A DNA stretch of 47,106 bases from Selenomonas sp. (GCA_022773585.1 JALEZZ010000075.1:1-47106), one strand, 5' to 3'. Positions 16,018 through 25,265 are shown, counted from the stretch's first letter. Numbers and translations are program-made. The notes: a model not told the origin generated them from the sequence alone.

Positions 16018-17859
16018 ATGGCGTACATCGCACTCTATCGGAAATGGCGGCCGCATACGTTCCGCGACCTCGTCGGGCAGGATCATATCTCGCGCACGCT
16101 CTCGCAGGCCATCACATCGGGCCGCATCGGCCACGCCTACCTTTTCTCCGGGCCGCGCGGCACGGGCAAGACGAGCACGGCGAAAATCCTCGCGATGGCG
16201 TTGAACTGCAAGGAAGGCCCGACGCCCGACCCGTGCGGGAAATGCGAAAGCTGCCAGCGCATCATGGACGGCTCGTCCATGGACGTCTTTGAAATCGACG
16301 CGGCATCGAACCGCGGCATCGACGAAATCCGCGGCCTGCGCGAGACGGTGAAGTTCGCGCCCGCCGAGGGCCGCTACAAAGTCTACATCATCGACGAGGT
16401 GCACATGCTGACAGCCGAGGCGTTCAACGCCCTGCTCAAAACGCTCGAAGAGCCGCCCGCGCACGTCGTCTTCATCCTCGCGACAACGGAGGCGCACAAG
16501 GTGCCGCCGACCATCCAGTCGCGCTGCCAGCGCTTTGACTTCCGCCGCATCACGGCCTCTGAAATCCAGGGACGGCTGCGCTACATCTGCGACGAGATGA
16601 AGACGGAAGCCGACGACAAGGCGCTCGAACTCATCGCGCTGCAGGCGGACGGCGGCCTCCGCGACGCGCTCTCCATCCTCGACCAGTGCATCTCGCTCTC
16701 GGACGGCCGCGTGACGGAGGCGCAGGTGCAGGAAATGCTCGGCCTCGTCGGCCACAGCTGGATCTACCGCATGACGGAGGCCCTCGCGGCGGGCAAGGCG
16801 CAGGACGTGCTGAACCTCGTCGCCGAGCTCCTGCGCGACGGCAAGGACCTGCGGCAGATCGTCGCCGAGCTCGAACTGCACCTCAGGAGCCTCATGATCT
16901 ATCAGGCGGCTGGCACGGTCGAAGGGCTCGATCTCTACGCAGAGCCCGAAGACGTCCTGAAAAAGCAATCGGCGTTCTGGAAGGACGAGACCATCATGCA
17001 GATGCTCGCGCGGCTCCACGAAACGACGCAGGAACTGCGCTGGTCGCCGCAGCCACGCATCACGGTCGAAATCGCCCTGCTCGCGCTCTGCCGCGGAGAG
17101 CTCGGCGGCGTCGCATTCGGCGGAGGTGTCTCCTCTGCAAAGCCAGCCGTCCCCGAACGCGATGCTGCAAACGGCCCCGTCGCCGATGCCCGCTTCTCTC
17201 AGCTCGAAGCGAAAATCGCGCAGCTTGCCGCCCAGCTCGCCGCACGTCCGGCAGCGCCGCCCGCAGGAGCCAGCACGTCTGCAGCCGCCGCAAGTGCGCC
17301 CAGCTCGAATGCATCCAGCGTCCCCGCTGCTCCAAAGATTGCGCCGTCCATGCCTCGTCCTGCCAGCAGCGCAGGCACGCCCGCACCGAACGTCGCGATT
17401 TCCGAAGACGACCAACTCCTCTGGCAGAAAGTCGTCCAGACGTTCCGCGACCAGAGCCGCATGTCGACCGTCGCCTGCCTCCAGCAAGCGGCTTTCTCCG
17501 GATTTTCCGGCGGCCGCTGCTATCTGACATTCCCGACCGACATGCTCGCCCAGCTCACGATGCGCATCTACCGCACGCAGGTCGAGCAGGTGCTCGCCGG
17601 GCTCTTCGGCCACGAGATGCAACTCGTCTGCACAGCCGCGGCAGTGCCGCCACCGCCGCCCGCACCGCCGAAACCCGCAAAGCCGGAAAAACCGCCGCTC
17701 CCCTACGAAGAGCACCCGGCCGATGTCGACATGGACGCCCTGCCGCCCGAACAGCAGAAGAACCTCCAGAACGCCATCGACATCCTCGGCGGCGACATCA
17801 TCGAGCCCCCGCCGCCCATCAGCGACGCCGACGCTCCGCCGCCACCGGAAGAAGAATGA
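16018..17859 (+). CDS. dnaX: DNA polymerase III subunits gamma/tau
   Basis: A 613-aa clamp-loader ATPase. It has Walker A GPRGTGKT (45-52), the zinc module with C64, C73, C76 and C79, the DEVH box and the sensor arginine region TIQSRCQRF. Domains I-III end near residue 375. They are followed by an Ala/Pro-rich linker and a C-terminal tau-like region with a PPPPP stretch. I see no convincing programmed-frameshift signal at the usual place. AGGAGG precedes the ATG; a weak TATACT is at 15979-15984. It heads the block dnaX-ybaB-recR-bofA, a conserved Firmicute order. Confidence 0.96.
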   Translation: MAYIALYRKWRPHTFRDLVGQDHISRTLSQAITSGRIGHAYLFSGPRGTGKTSTAKILAMALNCKEGPTPDPCGKCESCQRIMDGSSMDVFEIDAASNRGIDEIRGLRETVKFAPAEGRYKVYIIDEVHMLTAEAFNALLKTLEEPPAHVVFILATTEAHKVPPTIQSRCQRFDFRRITASEIQGRLRYICDEMKTEADDKALELIALQADGGLRDALSILDQCISLSDGRVTEAQVQEMLGLVGHSWIYRMTEALAAGKAQDVLNLVAELLRDGKDLRQIVAELELHLRSLMIYQAAGTVEGLDLYAEPEDVLKKQSAFWKDETIMQMLARLHETTQELRWSPQPRITVEIALLALCRGELGGVAFGGGVSSAKPAVPERDAANGPVADARFSQLEAKIAQLAAQLAARPAAPPAGASTSAAAASAPSSNASSVPAAPKIAPSMPRPASSAGTPAPNVAISEDDQLLWQKVVQTFRDQSRMSTVACLQQAAFSGFSGGRCYLTFPTDMLAQLTMRIYRTQVEQVLAGLFGHEMQLVCTAAAVPPPPPAPPKPAKPEKPPLPYEEHPADVDMDALPPEQQKNLQNAIDILGGDIIEPPPPISDADAPPPPEEE

Positions 17860-17868
17860 GGCTGCGAA

Positions 17869-17897
17869 TTGACGGAGGCCCCATTTTCTGCTACTCT
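17869..17897 (+). promoter_or_regulatory. Promoter before ybaB-recR-bofA
   Basis: TTGACG (17869-17874), 17 nt, TACTCT (17892-17897) just after the dnaX stop and about 54 bp before ybaB. It would give the recR group its own transcription in addition to read-through from dnaX. Confidence 0.5.
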
Positions 17898-17950
17898 AAA
17901 GGAAGAAAACGACCAAAATTTCAACCACGAACCGAGAGGAGAACACACAT

Positions 17951-18286
17951 ATGTTTGGTGGAATGGGCAACATGGGCAACATGGCCGGCATGATGAAGCG
18001 CGTCCAGAAAATGCAGAACGAAATGAAGAAGATGCAGGACGAGCTCAAGCGCAAGACCGTCGACGTCACGGCTGGCGGCGGCGCCGTCAAGATCGTCATG
18101 GACGGCGAGAAGCAGGTGCAGAGCCTCACGCTCGACCCGGCCGCTGTCGATCCCGAGGATGTCGAGATGCTGCAGGACCTCCTGACCGCCGCGTTCAACG
18201 AAGCGACGCGCAAGGTCGATGACATGATGAAGACCGAGATGGGCAAGCTCGCGAGCGGCCTCGGCCTGCCGCCGGGAATGATCTGA
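17951..18286 (+). CDS. ybaB: YbaB/EbfC family nucleoid-associated protein
   Basis: A 111-aa DNA-binding protein of family size. It has a Met/Gly-rich start, a long amphipathic helix ([18 protein letters not shown]), then a small beta domain and the family ending [11 protein letters not shown]. Members form tweezer-like dimers that bind DNA non-specifically and are nearly always encoded between dnaX and recR, as here. GAGAGGAG precedes the ATG. The stop overlaps the recR start in a TGATG arrangement. Confidence 0.95.
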   Translation: MFGGMGNMGNMAGMMKRVQKMQNEMKKMQDELKRKTVDVTAGGGAVKIVMDGEKQVQSLTLDPAAVDPEDVEMLQDLLTAAFNEATRKVDDMMKTEMGKLASGLGLPPGMI

Positions 18287-18882
18287 TGCAGTACATCGCA
18301 CCCCTCCAGAAACTCATTGAACACTTTCGCGCACTGCCGGGCATTGGCCAGAAGACGGCAGTGCGTCTTGCGTATCATGTGCTCGACATGCCGCCAGCGG
18401 ACGCCCGCGCCCTCGCGGACGCCATCCTCGAGGCAAAGGAAAAAATCGGCTATTGCAACACCTGCTGGAACCTCAGCGACCAGAACCCCTGCGCCATCTG
18501 CGCCTCGGAAAAGCGCGACCACAGCGTCATCTGCGTCGTCGAGCAGCCGCAGGACGTCGCCGCCATGGAGCGCATGCATGAATTTCACGGCGTCTACCAC
18601 GTCCTGCACGGCGCGCTCTCGCCGCTCGAAGGCGTCGGCCCCGACGACCTGCGCATCAAGGAGCTGCTCGCGCGCCTCTACGATGACACCGTCAAAGAAG
18701 TCATCATGGCGACGAATCCGACCGTCGAAGGCGAGGCGACCGCCATGTACCTCGCAAAGCTCCTGAAGCCAGCAGGGCTCAAGGTCACGCGCATCGCCCA
18801 CGGACTGCCCATCGGCGGCGACCTCGAGTACGCCGACGAAGTCACACTCGCCAAGGCCATGGAAAATCGGAGGGAAATCTAA
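18286..18882 (+). CDS. recR: Recombination protein RecR
   Basis: A 198-aa protein that works with RecO and RecF to load RecA at gaps. An N-terminal helix-hairpin-helix ([15 protein letters not shown]) is followed by a zinc finger ([16 protein letters not shown]), a Toprim domain ([12 protein letters not shown]) and the C-terminal [18 protein letters not shown] motif. It is translationally coupled to ybaB, and the ribosome site of the following bofA gene lies in its last codons. Confidence 0.97.
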   Translation: MQYIAPLQKLIEHFRALPGIGQKTAVRLAYHVLDMPPADARALADAILEAKEKIGYCNTCWNLSDQNPCAICASEKRDHSVICVVEQPQDVAAMERMHEFHGVYHVLHGALSPLEGVGPDDLRIKELLARLYDDTVKEVIMATNPTVEGEATAMYLAKLLKPAGLKVTRIAHGLPIGGDLEYADEVTLAKAMENRREI

Positions 18883-19125
18883 ATGTTTGAAACCGTCATC
18901 GGCGTCGCCATCGGCATCATCATCCTCGCGCTCATCATGAAGCTCGTCGCCTTGCCGATCCATCTCTTTTGGAAATTCATCACGAACAGCATCATCGGCG
19001 CCATCATGCTCTGGGTCGTCAACCTCTTCGGCGCAAACGTCCCCATCGACATCTTCCGCGCCCTGATTGCCGGCGTCTTCGGCATCCCCGGCGTCATCGT
19101 GATTCTGTTGTACCAGTATCTCTGA
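18883..19125 (+). CDS. BofA family membrane protein
   Basis: An 80-aa hydrophobic protein with two or three membrane segments and the ending FGIPGVIVILLYQYL. This resembles the pro-sigma-K processing inhibitor BofA family. In Bacillus BofA restrains the SpoIVFB protease. In Negativicutes the gene often remains after recR, so conservation of place more than function supports the call. GGAGGG lies inside the recR end. A strong terminator follows. Confidence 0.85.
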   Translation: MFETVIGVAIGIIILALIMKLVALPIHLFWKFITNSIIGAIMLWVVNLFGANVPIDIFRALIAGVFGIPGVIVILLYQYL

Positions 19126-19132
19126 CCTCATG

Positions 19133-19187
19133 AAAAAACGCAGCTTCCGCCATGCGACATCGCACATGCGGAAGCTGCGTTTTTTCT
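19133..19187. terminator. Bidirectional terminator between bofA and a chemoreceptor gene
   Basis: A long stem AAAAAACGCAGCTTCCGC pairs with GCGGAAGCTGCGTTTTTT, giving U-tracts on both strands. It separates two convergent transcription units. Confidence 0.92.
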
Positions 19188-19201
19188 TATGGACGATTTT
19201 C

Positions 19202-20914
19202 TCAGAATTGGAACTTCTGCAGCGTCCCCTGCAGGTCTTGGGCGAGCTTGGCGAGGGAATCGCTCGCGCTCGCGATTTCAGAAGCCGAAGCGGACTGCTC
19301 TTCCGTCGCGGCCGAGACATTTTCCATCTCGCTCGCAACGGTCGCGCCCTGCGCATCAATCTCCTGGATGCTGCCCGAGATGCCATTCGCGGCATCGGCG
19401 GCCTCTTTCATCGCCTGCGCCATCTGTTGGACTTCCTGCGAGACATTGTTGACGTAGCCTTGGATGCCGCGGAACGTCTCGCGCAGGCCTTCGACGCTCT
19501 TCGCGCCCTCGGCGACGGCCGTGCTGCCCGCCTGCATCGACGTGACAGCGCGGCTCGTATCCTTCTGGATGCCCTGAATCAGCGTCTCGATCTGCTGAGC
19601 AGCCTCGGCCGATTCCTCGGCAAGCTTGCGCACCTCGTCGGCAACGACGGAAAAGCCGCGTCCCTGCTCGCCTGCGCGTGCTGCCTCGATGGCCGCGTTG
19701 AGCGCGAGCAGATTCGTCTGCTCCGCGATGCCGGAAATGGTCTCGACAATCTGCCCGATTTCCTGCGAACGCGCGCCGAGCTGGTCAACGATGGCCGTTG
19801 ATTCACCGACCGTCGATTCGACGCTCTTGATCTGCTCGACGGAAGCCGCGATGGCCGTGCCGCCCGCTTCCGCCTGCTCGAATGCAGCCGCTGCGTGCTC
19901 CGCAACCTTGTCCGCCTCGCCCTGCAGCTTCTGCACGGTTTCCGAGACATTTCCCACCGACTCTGTGCTGACATCGATGCCCTTCTGCTGGTTCACGACA
20001 GCGTTCGATGCCTGCTGGACGGACTGTGCCACCTGGTTCGACGCCTGCGCCGATTGCTGCGAGCTGGCCGTGAGTTCTTCAGACGCCGCCGCGATATGCT
20101 CGGCCGAATCGCTCGTCTTCTGGAACATCTTGCCGAGATGCGTGCGCATGTCAGCGATTTCCCGTGCCATCGCGCCGAACTCGTCCGCGCGCTCCTCGTC
20201 CGTATGCACGCCCTCGTCGCGGAAATCGCCATCGCCGAGGCGCTTGCAGTCCGCCATCATCTTGCCGAGCGGCTTCACGATGGATTGCGTGATTGCCCAG
20301 GCGAGCAGGCCGAGCACGACCAGCGCGATCAGCGTTTCGACGAGCATGCCCTTGACAGCGTTCGCGACGCTTTCGGAATTTTCCTCGTTGAGCGTTGCGG
20401 CCTCCTGCTGGATGCCCTCGCGCATCGGGCGCATCGTGTCATCCCACGCGATGATTGCCATGATGCCGTCGTGGTTGTAGATGTCGAGCGCGCCTTTCTG
20501 GTCGCCGGCGAGGCAGAGGTCGAGCATGCGGTCCGTCTGCGTCTTGAACGCCTGCCAGTGCGCCGCGACCTCGTCCTCCTTGTCGGCATGCATGCCGAGA
20601 GACTGGTACTCCTGCCAGTCCTTTTCATAGACATCCATATAATCGTGGATGTCCTTCTTGTTCTTCTCAATCTGCGCCCGGTCCTCGACCCCCGCTGTCT
20701 CGAGGATGCGCGCCTGCATCGCGCGCACCGTAATCGAGCAGTCGCCGAGGAGCTGCACCGCCTTCATGTGACGGTTCGCCATATCATTCATCGCTGTCTG
20801 CACGCCGTTCAAATACGACACGCCTGTCCACCCGACAAAACCGAGCGACAAGACGGCAACGATGATCAGACAGACCACCTTGTACGACACGCGGAGATTC
20901 TTCAACCAACCCAT
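19202..20914 (-). CDS. Methyl-accepting chemotaxis protein (4HB-type sensor)
   Basis: A 570-aa transmembrane receptor. Transmembrane helix 1 is at about 11-33. A roughly 150-residue helical external domain of the four-helix-bundle type is followed by helix 2 at about 188-210, a HAMP linker and a long signalling coiled coil. The hairpin tip is intact ([20 protein letters not shown]). It would control CheA/CheW. No che genes lie in the window. AGGAGG stands 11 nt before the ATG. A TATAAT at 20967-20972 (minus strand) may be its -10 box. The ligand is unknown. Confidence 0.92.
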   Translation of the reverse strand: MGWLKNLRVSYKVVCLIIVAVLSLGFVGWTGVSYLNGVQTAMNDMANRHMKAVQLLGDCSITVRAMQARILETAGVEDRAQIEKNKKDIHDYMDVYEKDWQEYQSLGMHADKEDEVAAHWQAFKTQTDRMLDLCLAGDQKGALDIYNHDGIMAIIAWDDTMRPMREGIQQEAATLNEENSESVANAVKGMLVETLIALVVLGLLAWAITQSIVKPLGKMMADCKRLGDGDFRDEGVHTDEERADEFGAMAREIADMRTHLGKMFQKTSDSAEHIAAASEELTASSQQSAQASNQVAQSVQQASNAVVNQQKGIDVSTESVGNVSETVQKLQGEADKVAEHAAAAFEQAEAGGTAIAASVEQIKSVESTVGESTAIVDQLGARSQEIGQIVETISGIAEQTNLLALNAAIEAARAGEQGRGFSVVADEVRKLAEESAEAAQQIETLIQGIQKDTSRAVTSMQAGSTAVAEGAKSVEGLRETFRGIQGYVNNVSQEVQQMAQAMKEAADAANGISGSIQEIDAQGATVASEMENVSAATEEQSASASEIASASDSLAKLAQDLQGTLQKFQF

Positions 20915-20978
20915 TCTTTGCTGCGCCTCCTAAAAATATTTCCTATCATTCTTCATTATTTCCCATTATAGTACAAGA

Positions 20979-21013
20979 AACAGGACATGCAGAGCCCGCA
21001 TGTCCTGTTTCTC
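20979..21013. terminator. Hairpin terminator after the RpiB/LacA-like gene
   Basis: A 14-bp perfect stem (GAAACAGGACATGC / GCATGTCCTGTTTC) lies just past the isomerase stop. The U-tract is short (TTTC), so this is a stem-dominated terminator. It also abuts the presumed chemoreceptor promoter. Confidence 0.6.
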
Positions 21014-21038
21014 GTTTCGCAGTATGAAATTTTCGGGG

Positions 21039-21500
21039 TTACTTCACCGGCACGCAGTGCTTGTCGTTGATGGCCTGCACCTTTTGGATGCGGCGCTGGT
21101 ATTTCTCGGCCGTCAAAGGATCCGTGTGCATCCACGTCTTGACAATCTCCATCGCAATCGCCCCGCCGATGATCTTGCCGCCGAGGCAGAGGACGTTGCT
21201 GTCATTGTGCTGGCGGGCCAGCTGTGCGCAGAACGGATCCTGGCAGACAACGGCGTAGATGCCGTTCAGCTTGTTCGCAATCATCGCGCTGCCATACCCG
21301 ACGCCATCGACGAACACGCCGCGGTCGCATTCCCCTTTCGCAACGGCGAGTGCCGCGGGATAGACGAAATCCGACAGGTCGCAGCTTTCCTCATCATACG
21401 TGCCGAAATCCTTGACCTCATGCCCTTCGGATTCGAGATAAGCCTTGATGGCGTTCTTCAGTGCCGTCCCGGCATGGTCGTTTGCCATAGCGATTTTCAT
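21039..21500 (-). CDS. RpiB/LacA/LacB family sugar-phosphate isomerase with Asp at the catalytic-Cys position
   Basis: A 153-aa protein with the family's NDHAG start, the glycine loop, and RQHNDSNVLCLGG near the C-terminus. In ribose-5-phosphate isomerase B the loop reads CGTGIG with a catalytic Cys; here it reads DGVGYG (D65). The RxHND histidine (H98) is kept. An Asp at this place recalls the LacA subunit of galactose-6-phosphate isomerase, so a role other than ribose-5-phosphate/ribulose-5-phosphate interconversion is possible. GGGAGGAACC precedes the ATG at 21500; the ORF extension to 21533 lacks a site. It is last in a six-gene leftward run. Confidence 0.8.
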   Translation of the reverse strand: MKIAMANDHAGTALKNAIKAYLESEGHEVKDFGTYDEESCDLSDFVYPAALAVAKGECDRGVFVDGVGYGSAMIANKLNGIYAVVCQDPFCAQLARQHNDSNVLCLGGKIIGGAIAMEIVKTWMHTDPLTAEKYQRRIQKVQAINDKHCVPVK

Positions 21501-21537
21501 GATACGGTTCCTCCCTGCTTTTTGATACGCCACGCTG

Positions 21538-21915
21538 TCAAAGCCCTAATTGCCTCTGCCACATCGCCGACGAAATTGGTTCTGCGATATTCCAAATATT
21601 TTGTTCTACCGGCGTTTCAGATGGGCTCACGATGCCACTATACCCTTCGGAATTACGGAAGCGGACAGGTTCGCCGGGATCATTCCAAAAATGATAATTT
21701 AGATGTGATACGAGATTGCCTTGATTGTCCACGGCTTTCACAGTCACATCAAATCTCCGAAAACCAGGCACGCCCATCACAACGGTCTCCGTCATCACAT
21801 ACGCATGCAGCCCGCTTGCATACGTTCCAGCATAATAATCAGCTGCCATCGTCTTTCCGCTTCCGAGCCCCAAGAAAAAGATGGCACTTACCAAGATAAT
21901 GATGAATTTCTTCAT
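21538..21915 (-). CDS. Small secreted protein of unknown function
   Basis: 125 aa with a clear signal peptide: KK, then a hydrophobic core IIILVSAIFFLGLG, and likely cleavage before ADYYAG. The mature part (about 100 aa) has a mixed beta-like pattern and no cysteine. I do not recognise a family. GGGAGG is 9 nt before the ATG at 21915. It lies 67 nt after the SIMPL gene and 37 nt before the isomerase gene, so co-transcription is likely. AT-richer codon use than the surrounding core genes. Confidence 0.65.
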   Translation of the reverse strand: MKKFIIILVSAIFFLGLGSGKTMAADYYAGTYASGLHAYVMTETVVMGVPGFRRFDVTVKAVDNQGNLVSHLNYHFWNDPGEPVRFRNSEGYSGIVSPSETPVEQNIWNIAEPISSAMWQRQLGL

Positions 21916-21982
21916 ATGCTCCACCTCCCAAAACTCGACATGGACGATAAGGCCGTCCCCACCATTTCCGTCCTTATGTATT

Positions 21983-22666
21983 TCAAGAAATCTCCCAAAT
22001 GACCGTCACCGTATCTTCCACATGAATATCATCCGGCTCGATATCGTAATCAAAGCTTTCCGAGGGAGCAGCCATGGGTGGTGCCATCATGGCAGCACCA
22101 TCGTACGGCGTTACTTCAAATTCCATCTTCCCCCAAGAATAATCCATGCTCTGAATTCCCAACAGTTCAACATTCGCCGCTTTTGCCAGGATGACGGCCT
22201 TCGATTTTGCGTCAACTACCGCTTTTGCTAAGAGATTGTTCTTCGCTGCTTCTTGATCCTTGATTGTATAGCTGATACGGATTTCCGGATGAGCAGAAGA
22301 GTGTGCCAATGCATAAAGAATTTTTCCCATGCGCTCATTGTCGCGATCAAACTCCAGCTTCATCGTCTGCCGGTATTCGTACCCCTCCAACCGACTTTCC
22401 CATTTCTTTTCCGCCCGTTCGTCATCCCACACTTCATATCGTTCATAATCTGGTGATACGTTGAATGCTGTCGTCTTCAAATCCGTCTTGGAAAAGCCAA
22501 GCTTTTTCAAGATTTCCTGCAGCTGTTTCGTTTTCTTCGATGCCGTTTCCACCGCATCAAGATATTCCGGGCAGGTTCCCTCGATTTCCAATGAAAGGCG
22601 CACCTGGTCAGGCACAAGATTCAACTGCCCTTTTCCCGTCACGCGAAGGATATGCTGATGACTCAT
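21983..22666 (-). CDS. SIMPL domain (DUF541) protein
   Basis: A 227-aa protein with the SIMPL start ILRVTGKGQLNLVPDQVRLSL and a later block in which two residue pairs (KAVVDAKSKAVILAKAANV) form the usual helix. It has no signal peptide, unlike many periplasmic SIMPL proteins, so it is probably cytoplasmic. The family function is poorly defined (one member interacts with a mouse IL-1 receptor-associated kinase pathway protein; bacterial roles vary). The tail has a Met/Ala/Pro-rich stretch. It overlaps the upstream SAP gene by 4 nt (ATGA). Confidence 0.85.
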   Translation of the reverse strand: MSHQHILRVTGKGQLNLVPDQVRLSLEIEGTCPEYLDAVETASKKTKQLQEILKKLGFSKTDLKTTAFNVSPDYERYEVWDDERAEKKWESRLEGYEYRQTMKLEFDRDNERMGKILYALAHSSAHPEIRISYTIKDQEAAKNNLLAKAVVDAKSKAVILAKAANVELLGIQSMDYSWGKMEFEVTPYDGAAMMAPPMAAPSESFDYDIEPDDIHVEDTVTVIWEIS

Positions 22667-23847
22667 TTTTTCGTCCCTTTCTCAAATTTTTCCTTTTTTA
22701 TCGCGTCGATGCGTTCAATATAATCTTCCGCTTTGTATGCATAATTTTTCTTTTGCTCTTTTATTTGCTTGCACAACTTTAGTGCTTCATCTAATCGCCC
22801 TTGTTTCAGATAAAGGTCTGGCAAACGAAAAAGCCAATAAGCTCCTTCAAAATTCAATCCTCCATGTTTCCAGATTCCTTCCCAGAAAGCAATAAGGGCA
22901 TCCTCGTCCTCTTGATATTCCTCTTCTTTTTTTCGAATCAGTTCAATCTGTTCATTTTGCGCCTTCAATTTTTTATATAATTGGGAATCGATTTTTTTCA
23001 ACAGCTCCAGGGATGCTTCGTATTTTTCATCTGATTTTCGTTTCCTTTCTTCTTCAATTTCGTCAACAAGGTTTTCCCAGTCTGTCCTCTTTTCTTCATG
23101 CAGTTTTTTGTTTATAATCCACACGTTAAACTGTTCATCTTCCGGCCCATCTTCCGTCGTCTTGTTCGGCACATGATGCATATAGGGAACATAGGCATTT
23201 TCTTCCAGCTCTTTCCGCCCCAAATCCGTCAATCTGTATTTCTGGGTCAATCCCGTTTCTGCAACTGCGTCTTCTGGAACATTTTCTTGCACACGTTTTA
23301 CCAAATCCGCTTTTTTCCCACTAACAGACACGCCAAACTTTCTGAGCAAATTTTTCAGATTCGATACCTTCAAGCTACCGACTGACTGCATAAGGGGCGT
23401 AAGTTCAATAAATCCCCGCTTGCATAGAGATTCCATCGCATGCCCGACATCACGGATTCCATACTCGAACCACCAGAAGCCAGGATAACCGTGTTCAGGT
23501 TTTGGATATTTTCCTTTTTGACAATAATCCAAGAGCAAAATTTCCGCTACATAAAGTCCTCTAGCTGATGGAATGCACGTCTTTTTCCTGTCCTCGAAGG
23601 TTACCACTCGATTTCCTATATCCGATTCAGGATACGAATAAAACGTGTAATATTCATCTGGTTGATAAAAAGGTCGTTCGTCTGGAGCGATACTACTCGA
23701 ATCCGCATACGCCATTTTATCTTCAACGTGGCCTGCCATTAAATCATGCGATGTATTTTCCTGCGCCACAGGAATTTCAGCTTCAAATAGCTCCGACGAT
23801 TTTTCTGTTCCGTGAAAAAGGGAAGAAATAATTTTGAGCAGCCCCAT
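22663..23847 (-). CDS. SAP-domain protein of unknown function
   Basis: A 394-aa, AT-rich, charged protein. Around residues 170-205 is a SAP-like helix-extended-helix (SLKVSNLKNLLRKFGVSVSG, then KKADLVKRV), a nucleic-acid-binding motif. A Lys/Glu-rich coiled coil (about 255-325) follows. The C-terminal end (AYWLFRLPDLYLKQGRLDEALKLC) looks like a TPR-type repeat. GGGAGTG before the ATG at 23847 sets the start. It is coupled to the SIMPL gene by a 4-nt overlap. A DNA- or RNA-linked stress role is conceivable but not shown. Confidence 0.7.
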   Translation of the reverse strand: MGLLKIISSLFHGTEKSSELFEAEIPVAQENTSHDLMAGHVEDKMAYADSSSIAPDERPFYQPDEYYTFYSYPESDIGNRVVTFEDRKKTCIPSARGLYVAEILLLDYCQKGKYPKPEHGYPGFWWFEYGIRDVGHAMESLCKRGFIELTPLMQSVGSLKVSNLKNLLRKFGVSVSGKKADLVKRVQENVPEDAVAETGLTQKYRLTDLGRKELEENAYVPYMHHVPNKTTEDGPEDEQFNVWIINKKLHEEKRTDWENLVDEIEEERKRKSDEKYEASLELLKKIDSQLYKKLKAQNEQIELIRKKEEEYQEDEDALIAFWEGIWKHGGLNFEGAYWLFRLPDLYLKQGRLDEALKLCKQIKEQKKNYAYKAEDYIERIDAIKKEKFEKGTKK

Positions 23848-23875
23848 AAATATCACTCCCATTTTTGGATCAAAT

Positions 23876-24145
23876 TCATCTCTTTACATTCGCTGAACCG
23901 AACCGTGACAGCCACCGTGCAATGATTTGCTGTCGGTTCCTGCGCAAATAACGCAAGATTCGTTTCATGTCCTTTGAATCAACCGAGCCCGTGTCTCTCG
24001 CAAGCTCGACGGATTCCGTCGTAATCCAAAATTTTGTTGCGTCTGGCTGTTGCTTTTTCGCGACGTGGACATGCACAGGTTCCGCGCCATCGCCAATCCA
24101 GAAATAAATATAGTAGCCGAGATACGATTCGAGTGCTTCAGGCAT
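23876..24145 (-). CDS. DUF4160 domain protein
   Basis: An 89-aa protein with the family core: YYIYFWIGDGAEPVHVHV (HVHV motif) and a basic C-terminus ending in RRNRQQIIARW. DUF4160 genes are usually paired with a small partner such as DUF2442, and the pair is often listed as toxin-antitoxin-like, but the activity is not established. Here the upstream partner (24138-24410) overlaps by 8 nt. GGGAGGCGAGG precedes the ATG at 24145; the longer frame to 24361 overlaps the partner and is rejected. Confidence 0.85.
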   Translation of the reverse strand: MPEALESYLGYYIYFWIGDGAEPVHVHVAKKQQPDATKFWITTESVELARDTGSVDSKDMKRILRYLRRNRQQIIARWLSRFGSANVKR

Positions 24146-24410
24146 CTTTCCTCGCCTCCCGCCAATCGTCCCAGATGATAGCTTCGTTGTTGCGAAGATA
24201 ATCTTCCATCTGGAACTGCTCATCTTCGGTGAAACCATAAGAGTGCGTACAATAGATGTCAGGCAGACGCCAGTCGGACTGGCGCTCGCGGTCTTCGGCG
24301 CATTCGACATGGACAATGAGATTATCGCCACCGTCACGGTCTTCGTACTGCCGTACGACATGGATTTCGATCGTGCCTTTTTTCGTGAATATTTTCGAGT
24401 ACAGCATCAT
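24138..24410 (-). CDS. Small acidic protein, partner of the DUF4160 gene
   Basis: 90 aa, acidic, no membrane segment. I recognise no family with certainty. It resembles the protein at 25284-25544: both have a Met-Met start, a short beta region with a VHVE/VYVE-type strand, then a block in which LP-x-Y is followed by GFT-x-DE and a helix (YGFTEDEQFQMEDYL here, SGFTRDEVQRYLDII there). GGAGGGAG precedes the ATG pair. It has its own promoter (24444-24472). It overlaps the DUF4160 gene by 8 nt, so equal expression of the pair is likely. Confidence 0.65.
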   Translation of the reverse strand: MMLYSKIFTKKGTIEIHVVRQYEDRDGGDNLIVHVECAEDRERQSDWRLPDIYCTHSYGFTEDEQFQMEDYLRNNEAIIWDDWREARKDA

Positions 24411-24443
24411 GCCAACTCCCTCCGCTTGACGTTGCTCTTTTTT

Positions 24444-24472
24444 ATTTTATCGTGAATGCCAACCTTGCACAA
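24444..24472 (-). promoter_or_regulatory. Promoter of the leftward accessory run
   Basis: On the minus strand TTGTGC (24467-24472), 17 nt, TAAAAT (24444-24449). It would serve the genes from 24410 down to 21039. The surrounding sequence TTATTTTATCGTGAA is the same as around the promoter at 25580-25608. Confidence 0.55.
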
Positions 24473-24536
24473 CCGCACACATGGATGTACCATGGAAGAA
24501 ACGTTGGATATGCTACTTAAATCGGGAGGTACCACT

Positions 24537-25265
24537 ATGAAAGTATACATTCAGTCCGACAAGCATCACGTCCCGTTGGATCGTGACTTTTTTATCGCCT
24601 ACTGCGGTTTTATGGAAATGGGCGCTGAAATCATATTTTTCTACACACCCGAAGAATTACGAGAGAGCTATCCTGAAGATGTTGTCGTCGGCTATGTTGG
24701 AACTGTTACACAACGTCTTCACGAGTTCGGAATTGAGATTCCTGACCTTGATTACCCAGAAGAACTGTCAGCGTATCTTGGTCGAAATGTCTGGCATTCC
24801 ACTATCAATACCATCAACACGCATCCCGAACTTTGGCCGGTCTTCGTAAAATCTGTCAAGGACAAGCGGATTACGGGACGAACCATCCGTTCCCCGAAAG
24901 ATTTGATTGGTTGTGGCATGTGGAACAGCGATCAAGATGTCTGGTGCAGCAATCCTGTAGATTTCGTAACAGAATGGCGTTGCTTTGTTCGATACGGTCA
25001 TATCCTCGATGTTCGTCATTACAAAGGCGATTGGAGAAAATCCCTTGATCCGAATATTGTCGAAGCTGCCGTTTCTTCATATGCCAGTGCACCAAAAGCC
25101 TATGGCATTGATTTCGGCCTAACAAAAGATGAGCGAACACTCTTGATTGAAGTGAATGATGGGTTCTCTCTTGGTAACTATGGGCTTTTCTATCTTGACT
25201 ATGCCAAACTGCTTGCCACACGATGGAGTGAACTGACGCATACATCAGATGCATTCAATTTTTAG
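24537..25265 (+). CDS. ATP-grasp (DUF4343-like) protein
   Basis: A 242-aa protein. The N-terminal part is a small alpha/beta domain (MKVYIQSDKHHVPLDRDFFI). The C-terminal half looks like an ATP-grasp fold: VFVKSV with a nucleotide-binding Lys, a TEWRCFVR strand, and the metal-binding IEVNDGFSLGNYG. ATP-grasp enzymes form amide or similar bonds from a carboxylate and a nucleophile via acyl phosphate. The substrate here is unknown. GGGAGGTACC at the ATG sets the start at 24537; the upstream frame overlaps the divergent promoter. It stands alone on the plus strand between two paralogous small genes on the minus strand. Confidence 0.7.
   Translation: MKVYIQSDKHHVPLDRDFFIAYCGFMEMGAEIIFFYTPEELRESYPEDVVVGYVGTVTQRLHEFGIEIPDLDYPEELSAYLGRNVWHSTINTINTHPELWPVFVKSVKDKRITGRTIRSPKDLIGCGMWNSDQDVWCSNPVDFVTEWRCFVRYGHILDVRHYKGDWRKSLDPNIVEAAVSSYASAPKAYGIDFGLTKDERTLLIEVNDGFSLGNYGLFYLDYAKLLATRWSELTHTSDAFNF

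Noticed and set aside
16950..16970. A-rich stretch in dnaX as a programmed frameshift site
   Set aside because: The CTGAAAAAGC run is far upstream of the usual place, with no matching stop in the shifted frame close by or supporting hairpin that I can identify.
16003..17715. 570-aa minus-strand frame and a 435-aa shifted plus-strand frame over dnaX
   Set aside because: Both are shadows of dnaX, which has all expected motifs in one frame.
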